DNA of 64,000 nucleotides from assembly GCF_047302405.1 (NCBI RefSeq), contig NZ_CP154853.1, forward strand, positions 2,666,001-2,730,000, written 5' to 3'. The notes under the pieces are model-generated. The model had not been told where the DNA came from and searched no databases. It was given only the letters and a program-made list of their open reading frames with translations. The translations under genes were made by a program, and so were the position numbers. The stretch is from Alkalihalobacillus sp047302405. Its GTDB lineage: Bacteria; Bacillota; Bacilli; Bacillales; Bacillaceae_D. Every line of letters starts with the position of its first letter. The stretch's first letter is position 1. Below, piece after piece: positions 17,310 to 26,334 of this stretch.

Positions 17310-17744
17310 TTATTCCTCAATCATTACTTTTGGTTTACGGGCTAAACTCATAATTCCTGCGATTAGATAAAATAGACCACCAAACAGACCAGCACCAGAT
17401 GTAAGAATGGTTGAAATAACTGCTGCCCCGAGGAATAAAGCCCCAGCTAAAACTGGCTTTTTATTTCCTTTTAAACTAACCATCGCGATAATCCCGGCAA
17501 CGATAGATAAAGAGAAAATAACAAGCATCATCATACCAGAGACACTATTTATATCCGTAATGATAGCATCAACATTAAACGTTCCCTGTAATGAAGGATC
17601 CTCTGCTATTACTTCATTAAAAGTATCTCGCAACAAAGCCTCATTATTTTGTAACAACATAATCCCAACTGATATAAGTGTTAAAAACGCGTATCCAATT
17701 GCTCCAATAATCCCTAAAATCACTTCACCTGTTCTTTTAATCAT
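17310..17744 (-). CDS. DUF4064-like four-helix membrane protein
   Basis: 144 residues. Helix 1 spans about 8-30, an extracytoplasmic loop 31-65, and helices 2-4 about 70-92, 98-115 and 118-135, ending in a short basic-acidic tail. The N-terminus (RTGEVILGIIGAIGYAF) and the closing SLARKP match the DUF4064 pattern; function unknown. AGGGAGAG ribosome site. It lies between two ABC exporter gene pairs in one operon and may be an accessory to one of them (inference). Confidence 0.75.
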   Translation of the reverse strand: MIKRTGEVILGIIGAIGYAFLTLISVGIMLLQNNEALLRDTFNEVIAEDPSLQGTFNVDAIITDINSVSGMMMLVIFSLSIVAGIIAMVSLKGNKKPVLAGALFLGAAVISTILTSGAGLFGGLFYLIAGIMSLARKPKVMIEE

Positions 17745-17767
17745 TCTTTTTCTCTCCCTTTTTTTAA

Positions 17768-18748
17768 TTAATGCCCAGCTACATCTCTTTTAGTAAAAGC
17801 TAACCAAGATAACCCTAAGAAAATAACATAATACACGATTAAGACAATAATAGAAAACGATAACGACATGCCTTCAAACATTGGGCCACTTCCATTAAAA
17901 TACTGCTGTAAGTTCGTATTAGCAAACAATATGTACTTAGCCCATTCATAGTTTGATAAGGCATTAACAATAATGTTTCCAGAAAACATTAAGAAAATCG
18001 CCACCCCGATAGCCATACTACTGCTTCTAAAAATGGTTGAGATCATAAAGGCTAATGTAGCCATCATCACTAAATTAATACTATCAAAACCAAATTGTTT
18101 CAAAGACTCTAGCAAATAGGTGGATTCGCCTAAACCATTTGACGTTTCAATAACCATCGCAGGATTCAGTCCATTCAGACCAAAGAAAAGACTCCCGACT
18201 AGAAGCGAACTAACCATCAGAAAAGCTAATGTAGTCAACGCAAAAAGTAATACTGACACATATTTAGCAATTAAAATTTTCGTCCTTGAAACGGGACGGA
18301 TAAGTAAAAGCTTAATCGTTCCCCATTTAAATTCATTCGCTACAATACCGGCCCCGACAATAATCGTAAATAAACTAATAAACGAGGACAGCCCAACATT
18401 ATCAAATAAGTAGACCCAACCGTCATAGCTTGGTGGTTCAATTCTATTATCTACATAATAGTTATTTTTGGCAATAAGACTGTTATTATAATCAATCATT
18501 CCATCCCAACCAAAACTATCATCATTTTGCCATGTTTCGATTTCTTCGGCTAACTGTTCATTCTCCGCCATAAGCTCTTGCTCCCAGTTCTCACTATATT
18601 CTGGAATCGCCATTTCATCATTAAAAGCTTTCAAAATAAAAGCGCCAACTATCACTAAAATGAATAAAGCAATATACATCGCCCATGTTGACTTTAAAAT
18701 ATACAGTTTATTTTGCTCATTTTTTACTAACTGAAAAAAGTTACTCAA
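17768..18748 (-). CDS. ABC-2 type permease (bacitracin/lantibiotic-exporter-like)
   Basis: 326 residues. An N-terminal helix (about 22-42) is followed by a predicted extracytoplasmic region (about 43-110) with a Glu-rich stretch (ENEQLAEEIETWQ), then about five helices (110-135, 155-185, 205-245, 250-265, 295-318). The FKWGTIKLLLIRPVSRTKIL cytoplasmic segment is the typical ABC-2 signature. TTG start with GGAGAG upstream; it overlaps the ATPase stop by 8 bases. With that ATPase it forms a BcrAB/YhcH-YhcI-type exporter; the substrate is not evident. Confidence 0.85.
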   Translation of the reverse strand: MSNFFQLVKNEQNKLYILKSTWAMYIALFILVIVGAFILKAFNDEMAIPEYSENWEQELMAENEQLAEEIETWQNDDSFGWDGMIDYNNSLIAKNNYYVDNRIEPPSYDGWVYLFDNVGLSSFISLFTIIVGAGIVANEFKWGTIKLLLIRPVSRTKILIAKYVSVLLFALTTLAFLMVSSLLVGSLFFGLNGLNPAMVIETSNGLGESTYLLESLKQFGFDSINLVMMATLAFMISTIFRSSSMAIGVAIFLMFSGNIIVNALSNYEWAKYILFANTNLQQYFNGSGPMFEGMSLSFSIIVLIVYYVIFLGLSWLAFTKRDVAGH

Positions 18749-19664
18749 TCACATTCTCTCCTATCAAATCAAAGAATTTATCTTCTAAAGTTGAGCGCAT
18801 CGATTGTACCTCAAATACTTGGATATTTTGCTCAAGCAACTCCTTCAAGATAACGGGAATCTCTTCTCTTTTTACTTCAATTGTTAATGTGTCTTTTTCC
18901 ACTACTACCTTTAGTCCATCTTTTTTCTCAAGCAAAGCTTTTGCCTGTTCAAGTGGTTCCACGATCATTTTAACTTCTCTTAACCCGTCTGCTTTATCAG
19001 CCTCTTCTTTGACATCTTGTATCGCAACTAATTCTCCATTTTTAATAATGCCGATTCGATCACACATCAATTCAATCTCTGATAATAGATGGCTTGATAC
19101 GATAACCGCTACATTTTCCTTTTCAGCTAAATTTCTTATGTAATGGCGAATTTCACGAATTCCAGCCGGGTCTAATCCATTTGTCGGCTCATCCAAAATA
19201 AGAATCGATGGTTTATGTAATAAGGCTTGAGCGATTCCTAAACGCTGCCTCATGCCAAGTGAATAGCGACCCGCCTTTTCATGAATGGCCTGTTCTAAAC
19301 CGACTAACTGAATCACTTCTTTTATTCGTTCATCCGTAATTCCAGGAATCATTCTCGCAAAATGTTTTAAGTTTTTCCAGCCACTCATAAATGGATACAT
19401 TTCAGGATTCTCAACAATACCCCCGACTTCACGAATCGCATTTTTAAAGTCTGTCTGAATACTTTTTCCTTGAATGAGCACCTCCCCTTCTGTAATGCTC
19501 ATCAACCCTACCATCATTCGTATCGTTGTCGTTTTTCCCGCCCCATTTGGACCTAAAAAACCAAACACTTCTCCGCCTTTAATATCAAAGGATAACCCTT
19601 TAATAATTTCCTTTTTTCCTATCTTCTTTTTTACATTTTTTAATTGCATCGCTGTTTTTGACAA
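18741..19664 (-). CDS. ABC transporter ATP-binding protein (BcrA-like)
   Basis: 307 residues. Walker A is GPNGAGKTT, signature YSLGMRQRL, Walker B ILILDEPTNGLD, switch His in VSSHLLSE. A C-terminal extension of about 80 residues is typical of BcrA/YhcH-type proteins, which protect against peptide antibiotics or export unknown substrates. TTG start with AAGGAGGTG. It is first in the six-gene leftward operon that ends at 15310, so the whole unit is probably driven from 19665-19800. No two-component system is attached to it. Confidence 0.88.
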   Translation of the reverse strand: MSKTAMQLKNVKKKIGKKEIIKGLSFDIKGGEVFGFLGPNGAGKTTTIRMMVGLMSITEGEVLIQGKSIQTDFKNAIREVGGIVENPEMYPFMSGWKNLKHFARMIPGITDERIKEVIQLVGLEQAIHEKAGRYSLGMRQRLGIAQALLHKPSILILDEPTNGLDPAGIREIRHYIRNLAEKENVAVIVSSHLLSEIELMCDRIGIIKNGELVAIQDVKEEADKADGLREVKMIVEPLEQAKALLEKKDGLKVVVEKDTLTIEVKREEIPVILKELLEQNIQVFEVQSMRSTLEDKFFDLIGENVIE

Positions 19665-19803
19665 ACGCTACACCTCCTTAAAAAGTTTACTCTCTCTCTT
19701 ACGTTCAAACCGAAAATTAGTTTCATATTTTTCTCAGATTTATGATATCCTTTCCTGATTTTAATCTTTTTCTCTCAGACAATTTAAGATTTAACCATTT
19801 CTT

Positions 19804-20152
19804 AATAACTCAACTTTCGCATCGAGAAAATCCGTTCAACTAGTTGGCCGAGCGAAAGGGAAGCTCTTAAACAAATGCCCTTGACACGTTTAAAAAGCGA
19901 GAACGTACTATCACACAAAACGGATAAACTGTGCATCAAGAAAAAGATAATATAGGCCCTCCGGCTGTCGCTCCCAAACAAACACTCCGCGTCCTGCAGG
20001 AACCTCATGAGCCTCCTCAGCGTTTCACGCTTGCGGGGTCTCATTGGACGGTTTATTCCTGCGGGAGTCTCCGTGTCTGTTTGTCCGCTAGATAATGGAA
20101 TCGAATCTAGGTTCGGTTTTCTCATTGAATAAAAAAACAGTCATGACTTCAA
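19804..20152 (-). repeat. Long interspersed structured repeat, copy B (inverted to copy A)
   Basis: Reverse complement of 1-357 with only scattered differences, including the core, the tail and the outer flank as far as base 1 of the window. Its outer stem is CAAACAGACAC with GTGTTTGTTTG, one base changed from copy A in a way that gives a G-U pair. Open frames here are repeat sequence, not genes. Confidence 0.88.
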
Positions 20153-20419
20153 CGTACATGAGCTTGAGAATGATTTTTCTCCTTCCATGACTCATTCCGT
20201 TACAGTTGTAAACAAATTCGTGTGGATGCTCTGTACGTTAGCTAGAATATCGAGCTTGTTTCGATTGGAATCCTGTCTTTTCATGACGGCAGACTTAGGA
20301 AAAAAATAGGTGGCAACGACCTATTTAGTTCTATAACCAACAAAGGGAAGAAGAAGGTCCTTCTGCGTTAGAAATAGCTGATTGAGAATGGCCCTATCAT
20401 CAAGCATCTCCACGACACT

Positions 20420-20560
20420 TAGCGGACAAAACCATACGGAGACTCCCGCGGGAATAAACCGTGGAGCGAGACCCCGCAAGGCTTGCCGAGGAGGCTCGCC
20501 AGGTTCTCGGCAAGGACGCGGAGTATGGTTTTGGTAGCGACAGCCGAAGCGCTTCATTTA
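20420..20560 (+). repeat. Interspersed structured repeat, copy C
   Basis: Same core motifs as copies A and B (GGAGACTCCCGCGGG, GAGACCCCGCA, GAGGAGGCTCGCC) but a different, still perfect, 11-bp outer stem: CAAAACCATAC (20427-20437) with GTATGGTTTTG (20523-20533). An inner 9-bp stem CTTGCCGAG / CTCGGCAAG is also perfect. A shorter tail with GCGAAAGTTGAG follows at about 20690-20710. The rest of 20153-20791 holds no gene I can support. Confidence 0.85.
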
Positions 20561-20791
20561 GTGAACAGTTTCCTTCAACAGCCTACGAAGAGATGTGTTC
20601 AGACTGTCAACGATTGAACCGTTCATGTAAAGTCAATTTGAGTCTTGTATCTCCCTAAAGTCAATCTCTATCAACGGTTAAGGGGCAATTATACGCTGCG
20701 AAAGTTGAGTAAATAAATTAATTAGGTTATTCACAAAAGTCTAAACCCCATAATAACTTATAAAAAAAGAAGGAACAGATGGGAGTAGCTT

Positions 20792-21034
20792 ATGGAGGAT
20801 CGAGATTTTTTTGGACGGGATGATATTATTTTGTTTCTAGATATAATTGTCGTATTAATGCTCGAAGAAGCCCCTATTCTTGGACTTGTTTTTGTAGCCC
20901 TGTTAAAAACGGTGACACATGAAGTCTTGCCGAGGTTAGCCTTAATCATCTTAATCATTGTGATGTCGATTGTTTATACTGAAGATGAGGAAGAGAGTGA
21001 AGATGAGGGTGATGGCAATCCTTTAATCGATTAA
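20792..21034 (+). CDS. Small membrane protein, unknown
   Basis: 80 residues, not recognised. A charged N-terminus (MEDRDFFGRDD) precedes two hydrophobic stretches (about 12-36 and 46-61) separated by HEVLPR, then a highly acidic C-terminal tail (TEDEEESEDEGDG). A GGGAG ribosome site lies 7 bases before the ATG. The amphipathic, two-segment layout and the site support a real gene, but no function can be given. The following gene on the same strand starts about 90 bases downstream. Confidence 0.5.
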   Translation: MEDRDFFGRDDIILFLDIIVVLMLEEAPILGLVFVALLKTVTHEVLPRLALIILIIVMSIVYTEDEEESEDEGDGNPLID

Positions 21035-21121
21035 AGTTATTTAATAGCTCATTTCTAATTACTCGTACAAAGTTGTTTCCTTTGATAAAATAAAGGGGAT
21101 CATCAGCTGGAGGGATTTATT

Positions 21122-21496
21122 TTGTATAAAGGAAAAGCATTTTGTGAAGCCAATCTCTATTTTTATAAACATAGTCGTTATGACAAAAGCGAAATCAACA
21201 AAAGGATTGACCACCTTTTGTCCTATCAAACAAATACCGTACAAATCTCCAATGTCCAATTAATAAAAGAGGAGTTTGACGAAAAAGAAAAGCAATTTTA
21301 TATCCAACTTTCGGTTCATGCGGAAGTACTTGTGCCCTATGATCAACGAATCACTCATTTAAATGACTATCGAATAAATGCTTGCCGTGATCTCCGCAAA
21401 CATTTTCCAAAAGCTGGAGCAATTATGGCTCACTCCATTGATACATATACCCCTCTTAGATGGAAAGGATTTAAGGGAGAAAAAGCGAAACAATAA
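21122..21496 (+). CDS. Hypothetical soluble protein
   Basis: 124 residues, not recognised. TTG start with GGAGG 8 bases upstream. It is soluble and mixed in charge, with no signal peptide; the middle (RIDHLLSYQTNTVQ ... FYIQLSVHAEVLVPYDQ) looks like an alpha/beta domain and the end is basic. The length and ribosome site argue for a real gene. Confidence 0.55.
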   Translation: MYKGKAFCEANLYFYKHSRYDKSEINKRIDHLLSYQTNTVQISNVQLIKEEFDEKEKQFYIQLSVHAEVLVPYDQRITHLNDYRINACRDLRKHFPKAGAIMAHSIDTYTPLRWKGFKGEKAKQ

Positions 21497-21499
21497 ATA

Positions 21500-21615
21500 A
21501 GTCGGGTTGCGTGGGCGAAGGATGGAAGACGTAGCGATTAGCGTGAAGGCTCCCGACCCGACTCACCGCGGAATGTGTAGGACATGCTGCTCGCGGAGTA
21601 GGCTACGTAATGGAC
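21500..21615 (+). repeat. Diverged interspersed repeat, copy D
   Basis: Shares AAGGCTCCCGAC, CGACTCACCGCGGAA and GTAGGACATGC with the copies at 28543-29175. It lacks the left half seen there. It fills the convergent gap between the gene ending at 21496 and the YesL-like gene. Confidence 0.6.
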
Positions 21616-21642
21616 GATTCTACCTTTTTATATGATGAATAT

Positions 21643-22362
21643 TTAACTCGCTTCTTGCTCTTGTTGTTTTTTTATTTTCTCCTGTATTTTTATCGCTCGT
21701 TTAATAATTTGATAATAGGCAAAAAAACAAACGAGAGCAAAAACTCCTCCACTTAGAAAAAAGGCAAATAACGGATGAAAAGAATTTAACGTATAAATAC
21801 TAAAACTCGAAACCCCAACCATAGAAATCGTATAGGGCAAATAACCGACAGCTAACAAAATAGACTTTTTAATTGATGTAAAAAACTTCACATTAAAATG
21901 AACAGTATCCGAGAAAAAATGGGCGTTCCAACTAATTAAAAAGACGGTAGTCACTAAGTAAAAATAAAATAGAGGCGACTGCCATTCAATTTGTGCTAAG
22001 TAATAGTTGTAAATCCATAATGACCATAATGCCGAAAAGAAAACCCCACCAATCAAACTACGAATATAATTTCCCTTAAAACCTTTCCAAAAAGTGCGAA
22101 AAATCGATTGCTCTGTTTTCATCACAAAAGTTCGAACGACGGAAAACATCGCTGTTGTTGCCGGAAAAAAAATAAAAGGAAGTAAGACAACAAAAGAAAT
22201 AAGTAGGACAGATAAACTTTCAAACGTTGGAGCAAGTACAATATTTGCCAATAAATAAACGAGAGGTAGATTAAATAATAACCACAACCCATTCACATAT
22301 AGTATTTTCATGAGCCACTCTGATAGACTAAAAAGTTTGCTCCAGATGCCTGTAAGTCCCAT
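21643..22362 (-). CDS. YesL-like (DUF624) membrane protein
   Basis: 239 residues with about six transmembrane helices (15-45, 50-75, 105-130, 135-160, 170-190, 195-220). The N-terminal LSEWLMKILYVNGLWLLFNLP is the mark of the YesL/DUF624 family, which regularly accompanies Lpl/Ytc/Yte-type sugar transporters and polysaccharide genes. GGGGG upstream of the ATG serves as ribosome site. It lies beyond the terminator of the binding-protein gene on the same strand, so it may be expressed by readthrough or from its own promoter. Its molecular role is unknown. Confidence 0.8.
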   Translation of the reverse strand: MGLTGIWSKLFSLSEWLMKILYVNGLWLLFNLPLVYLLANIVLAPTFESLSVLLISFVVLLPFIFFPATTAMFSVVRTFVMKTEQSIFRTFWKGFKGNYIRSLIGGVFFSALWSLWIYNYYLAQIEWQSPLFYFYLVTTVFLISWNAHFFSDTVHFNVKFFTSIKKSILLAVGYLPYTISMVGVSSFSIYTLNSFHPLFAFFLSGGVFALVCFFAYYQIIKRAIKIQEKIKKQQEQEAS

Positions 22363-22570
22363 AATTTACCCCCAATTTTATTCATAATCTTTTTTATACA
22401 AATAATGGACATGCTTTACATTTGAAAGACGCAATCCTTTGTTTGCTCCTAAATAAGCAAAAATGTTGTCATATCCTCTTTGGAAAATTTTTAAGTTTGA
22501 TATAGCTCTATTTTATACGATTCAGTATGTAAAGCTCAAAGTTTTTTCCCGATATTACTTCGATATGAAA

Positions 22571-22607
22571 GGGGTATCTCAAAGGCTCGAACCTTCTGAG
22601 ATACCCG
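22571..22607 (-). terminator. Terminator or 3-prime stem-loop after the binding-protein gene
   Basis: GGGTATCTCAGAAGG / GCCTTTGAGATACCC, about 15 bp of stem with a small loop, 16 bases past the stop. The T-run is short (CTTTCAT), so it may leak into the YesL-like gene. Confidence 0.7.
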
Positions 22608-22622
22608 CAACCATTCATATCA

Positions 22623-24296
22623 TTAGTTACCTTGCATTGCTGCTAAATTCTCTTGCCATTTCGTTGTTTTATAATCTAATACTTGCTGATATCCGACCGC
22701 CATCGCTTGCTCATTAGCATCGGCTACAATTTGTTCTACTTCTTCATCACTTTGAGCATAAAGTGCTTTTGCACGTGCTTCTTCAAAGATTTCACCAATA
22801 CGTTGTTGGGCAATACCTTCATCTGATTCAGGCATTGGGTTAATATTCAAAAATTCAGTGACATCTAATTGGCTAGGCCATAAAACTTCTTGCTGCCAAT
22901 ATGTTGTCCAAGTAATTTGGTCCTCTGGTAATTGCATTTCATAAGAACCTTTTGCATTGTCAAGGAATTTAGAGTTTCCATTAAATTGGAATGAAGCAGC
23001 TCCACCTTCCATTTCTTTTGCTCCTTCTTGGTCATTAATATAGGCATCTGTGAAGTTAGGTAGGACTCCTTCTTCAATCCAACCATCCCAATAAACTCCT
23101 TCTGGACCAAACATGGAAAGCATTTGACCTTCAGGACCTGTTAACCAATCTAGGAATGCGAATACTTTTTCTGGGTCTTCAGCAGAAGTTGTAATCACAT
23201 TTACGTTCCAACCTAATTGATTATAATCGCCAGGGAAAGTATTGTTAGGATTATTTCCTTCTTTATGAATTGGGTTAGCAACAAAATAACCACTATCTGG
23301 ATCATCGGCAATTAATTGCTGATGTCCTCTTTGACCTAAAGTTGTAACACTTGCTCCCGCAAATACAGCGACACGACCATTTAAGATTTTTTCCTCTAAA
23401 TCATCAGCTGATTGTGTTAAAGCATCCTGTGTCATTAAACGCTCACGGAATAATTTACTTGCATATTTTAAAGAATCAACATAGTTTTCATCCTCAAATA
23501 AAGAAACAAGCTTGTCGCCATTTGGAACCCCTTGGTTACGAATATCAGTTGGGGCACGTCCCTCAGCAAAAGCTGAATAAAGGACACCTACACCTTGAGC
23601 TTCAACCCCTGTTTCAAATGGAATAACATCAGGAAATTCTGCTTGTACTAACTTTAAATATTCATATAAATCGTCAGTTGTTTCTAATGAAGGAGAACCT
23701 AACTCCTCATAGATCCCTTTATGGACGAGGTATCCACCATTACCAAAAGGTTGGTCATTGTACCAGTTCGGGAATTGATAAAGCTTGCCATCTTCTGAAC
23801 GAAGAAGGTTCATTGCTTCTTCACTCATCCACGTTTTTAAGTTTGGATATTTATCAAGATAATCATCAAATGCTACTAATACCCCACCTTCACGAAGCCT
23901 TTCAACATCCGCACCTCTATCTGTCCAAATAATATCAGGTAAATTTCCATCAACGATCATCGTGCTTAAACGTTGAGCGGCATTACCACCACCATCAATG
24001 GCCGTAAGGTGTACATCGTATAACTCTTGAATATTAGCCGTCGCTTCATCGGCTCCCCACTGGTCCATTGTGTACCAATCATAGTTACCAAAAACCGTAA
24101 TGTCTAATTGTTCAGAGCCAAGTACCCAAGCGTCACCTTCTGATTCTGCTGTTTCACCAGTTCCCTCTTCTGTACCTGGTTCATCGGCTGGTTCTTCTGG
24201 CTCATTGTCGACACTATCACCAGAACATGCAGCTAAAATAAGAACAGTCATCAATGTCGCTACAAATAGAAGAAATCCCTTCTTTTTCATCAACAT
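22623..24296 (-). CDS. Sugar ABC transporter substrate-binding lipoprotein (LplA/YtcQ-like)
   Basis: 557 residues, typical of the large LplA/YtcQ class. The signal peptide ends in the lipobox LAAC (Cys24), followed by an acidic, Glu/Pro/Thr-rich tether (about 28-55), then the solute-binding fold with the LDWLTGPEGQMLSMFG segment. It is anchored to the outer face of the membrane. AGGGGGATT ribosome site before ATG 24296. It works with the two permeases upstream. The GH20 enzyme at the head of the operon suggests an N-acetylhexosamine-containing oligosaccharide as ligand (inference). A separate ATPase gene is absent. Confidence 0.85.
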   Translation of the reverse strand: MLMKKKGFLLFVATLMTVLILAACSGDSVDNEPEEPADEPGTEEGTGETAESEGDAWVLGSEQLDITVFGNYDWYTMDQWGADEATANIQELYDVHLTAIDGGGNAAQRLSTMIVDGNLPDIIWTDRGADVERLREGGVLVAFDDYLDKYPNLKTWMSEEAMNLLRSEDGKLYQFPNWYNDQPFGNGGYLVHKGIYEELGSPSLETTDDLYEYLKLVQAEFPDVIPFETGVEAQGVGVLYSAFAEGRAPTDIRNQGVPNGDKLVSLFEDENYVDSLKYASKLFRERLMTQDALTQSADDLEEKILNGRVAVFAGASVTTLGQRGHQQLIADDPDSGYFVANPIHKEGNNPNNTFPGDYNQLGWNVNVITTSAEDPEKVFAFLDWLTGPEGQMLSMFGPEGVYWDGWIEEGVLPNFTDAYINDQEGAKEMEGGAASFQFNGNSKFLDNAKGSYEMQLPEDQITWTTYWQQEVLWPSQLDVTEFLNINPMPESDEGIAQQRIGEIFEEARAKALYAQSDEEVEQIVADANEQAMAVGYQQVLDYKTTKWQENLAAMQGN

Positions 24297-24368
24297 ACTT
24301 AAATCCCCCTTATTCTCTTAAATAATTTATTTAAAGCAAAAGTGCCTTAAATCAAAGTAAAGGTGAAA

Positions 24369-25265
24369 CTATTCTTTTAATGAGCCAATTAATACTCCTT
24401 TAACAAAATATTTCTGGATGAAAGGATACACCATAATAATCGGCAAGGTCGCCACCATCATCGTCGCCATCGACAAAGATTTACCGGTAACTTTCATTTG
24501 TTGCGACATCATTGCTTGGGCTCCAGCATCAAGCTGGTTCATCGCTGAACTGACTGTGTTTGAGTTTAATATCTTTTGCAATAACGTTTGAATCGGAATT
24601 AAACTCTCAGTCGTTATATAGATACTCGGCAAAAACCAGTCGTTCCAGTGTGCAACAGCTGTAAAAAGCGATAAGGTAGCAATAACCGGACCTGATAACG
24701 GCAAGACCACTCGGAAAAAGATTCCCCAATAACCGCATCCGTCAATTTTGGCTGATTCTTCAAGCCCTTTTGGTAATTGAGCAAAGAAAGTTCGGAAAAT
24801 AATCATATTCCAAACAGAGATTAACATCGGAATAATCATGACCCAGAAGCTATCCATTAACCCAAGCTCACGAATTAATAAAAACGTTGGAATTAATCCC
24901 CCACTAAAGAACATCGTAAATAAACAGAAGAGCATGAAGAATTTTCTACCAATCAATTCTCTTTTTGATAGTCCGTATGCAAGCATAGCTGTTAAGAAAA
25001 CTGAAAGAACGGTTCCAATAACGGTTCTTAAAATCGATATAACAAAAGCATCCATCAATCTTTTATCTTGAAAAACAATGGTATAGTTTTCTAATGTAAA
25101 TTCTCGTGGCCAAAAAGTGACTCCCCCCAGCGCAGTATCTTGACCTGCATTAAACGAGATTACGAGTGAATTCCAAAATGGGTAAAAAGTAGAAAAAGCT
25201 AATAAAGTTAAACTTATATATATAATCGTCATCATGACACGATCGCCAGCTGTTGGTTTAAGCAT
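24369..25265 (-). CDS. Sugar ABC transporter permease (LplC/YtcP-like)
   Basis: 298 residues, six predicted helices. The ATPase-contact EAA loop is EESAKIDGCGYWGIFF at about 190. The N-terminus TAGDRVMMTIIYISLTLL and the long C-terminal FVKGVLIGSLKE are characteristic of the LplC/YtcP group. GGGGGAG ribosome site. It lies 27 bases downstream of the partner permease and 72 upstream of the binding-protein gene. Confidence 0.87.
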   Translation of the reverse strand: MLKPTAGDRVMMTIIYISLTLLAFSTFYPFWNSLVISFNAGQDTALGGVTFWPREFTLENYTIVFQDKRLMDAFVISILRTVIGTVLSVFLTAMLAYGLSKRELIGRKFFMLFCLFTMFFSGGLIPTFLLIRELGLMDSFWVMIIPMLISVWNMIIFRTFFAQLPKGLEESAKIDGCGYWGIFFRVVLPLSGPVIATLSLFTAVAHWNDWFLPSIYITTESLIPIQTLLQKILNSNTVSSAMNQLDAGAQAMMSQQMKVTGKSLSMATMMVATLPIIMVYPFIQKYFVKGVLIGSLKE

Positions 25266-25292
25266 TGCAAAACTCCCCCTTTCGCTCTATTC

Positions 25293-26258
25293 CTACCATA
25301 AGCTGTTCCCTGATCTTCGGGCGAAGTAATTTGCCGCTGTTAGTAAGCCAACACTGATTACTGCTTTAAATAGACCAATGGCTGTTGCATAGGAATACTG
25401 ACCATTGCTTATTCCAACTCGGTACACATACGTATCAATAACATCAGAAACCGAGCGTAAAATCGGATTATTACCAAGTAATAATAAGTCCTCAAATCCT
25501 GCATTTAATAGATTACCAATTTCCAAAATAAAGAAGATAACAATAATCGGCATAATCGACGGAATCGTAATTAAGAAAATTTGCTTAAATCTGCTCGCCC
25601 CATCAAGAGCGGCTGCTTCATATAGCTGTGGATCAACCCCAGCGATAGCGGCAATATAGACGATTGAAGCAAAACCAATTGATTTCCAGACATTCGTCGA
25701 AACAATAATCGTCCAGAAATATTCGGGAATGGCTAGAAAGTGTATCGGATGTTCAATTAACTTCAGTTGTTGTAATAAAATATTGATACTTCCGTTATCT
25801 GTAGATAATAAAGACATTGCAAATCCAGCAACAATAACCCATGATAAGAAATGCGGTAGATAAGTAATCGTTTGAACCGAACGTTTAAATGCCATGTTCC
25901 GCACTTCGTTTAAAGCTAAAGCCAAAATAATAGGCGCTGGAAAACCAATTAAGATTTTTATAGAACTTAAGATGAGCGTATTTCGCATGATTTCCCAAAA
26001 ACGTGGGTCATTAAAAAAGCGCTCAAAGTTCTCCAAACCTACCCACTTACTACCTGAAATCCCCTCAAAGATGTTAAATTGTTGGAAGGCCATTACTACC
26101 CCGTACATCGGGATATAGTTAAAGATTAAGATAAGGATAATTCCAGGCAACACCATCATCTGTAATTCCCATTGCTGGAAAAAACGAGCTAGCGGACCTT
26201 TTTGATTATCTGGAATATGTGCTAAGCTTTTACCTTTTGATGTGCCTAACTTTGCCAT
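25293..26258 (-). CDS. Sugar ABC transporter permease (LplB/YteP-like)
   Basis: 321 residues, six helices. The EAA loop is YEAAALDGASRFKQIF. The leading QWELQMMVLPGIILILIF and the GVVMAFQQFNIFEGI stretch are typical of LplB/YteP. AAGGGAG ribosome site. It lies between the GH20 gene and its partner permease in the leftward operon. Confidence 0.87.
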   Translation of the reverse strand: MAKLGTSKGKSLAHIPDNQKGPLARFFQQWELQMMVLPGIILILIFNYIPMYGVVMAFQQFNIFEGISGSKWVGLENFERFFNDPRFWEIMRNTLILSSIKILIGFPAPIILALALNEVRNMAFKRSVQTITYLPHFLSWVIVAGFAMSLLSTDNGSINILLQQLKLIEHPIHFLAIPEYFWTIIVSTNVWKSIGFASIVYIAAIAGVDPQLYEAAALDGASRFKQIFLITIPSIMPIIVIFFILEIGNLLNAGFEDLLLLGNNPILRSVSDVIDTYVYRVGISNGQYSYATAIGLFKAVISVGLLTAANYFARRSGNSLW

Positions 26259-26334
26259 GCTTTTCTCCCTTCATAAAACTTTCTCCTATAAAATCACTCT
26301 AGAACTCTAATCGAAAATGAATAGTTTTAGATTT

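Noticed and set aside
20153..20404. Riboswitch or structured leader
   Set aside because: Only a short TAGGT/ACCTA hairpin is visible and the next gene is 390 bases away behind another repeat.
20321..20658. Overlapping frames on both strands in the 20.3-20.7 kb region
   Set aside because: They cover the GC-rich repeat core, are not conserved between copies and lack ribosome sites.
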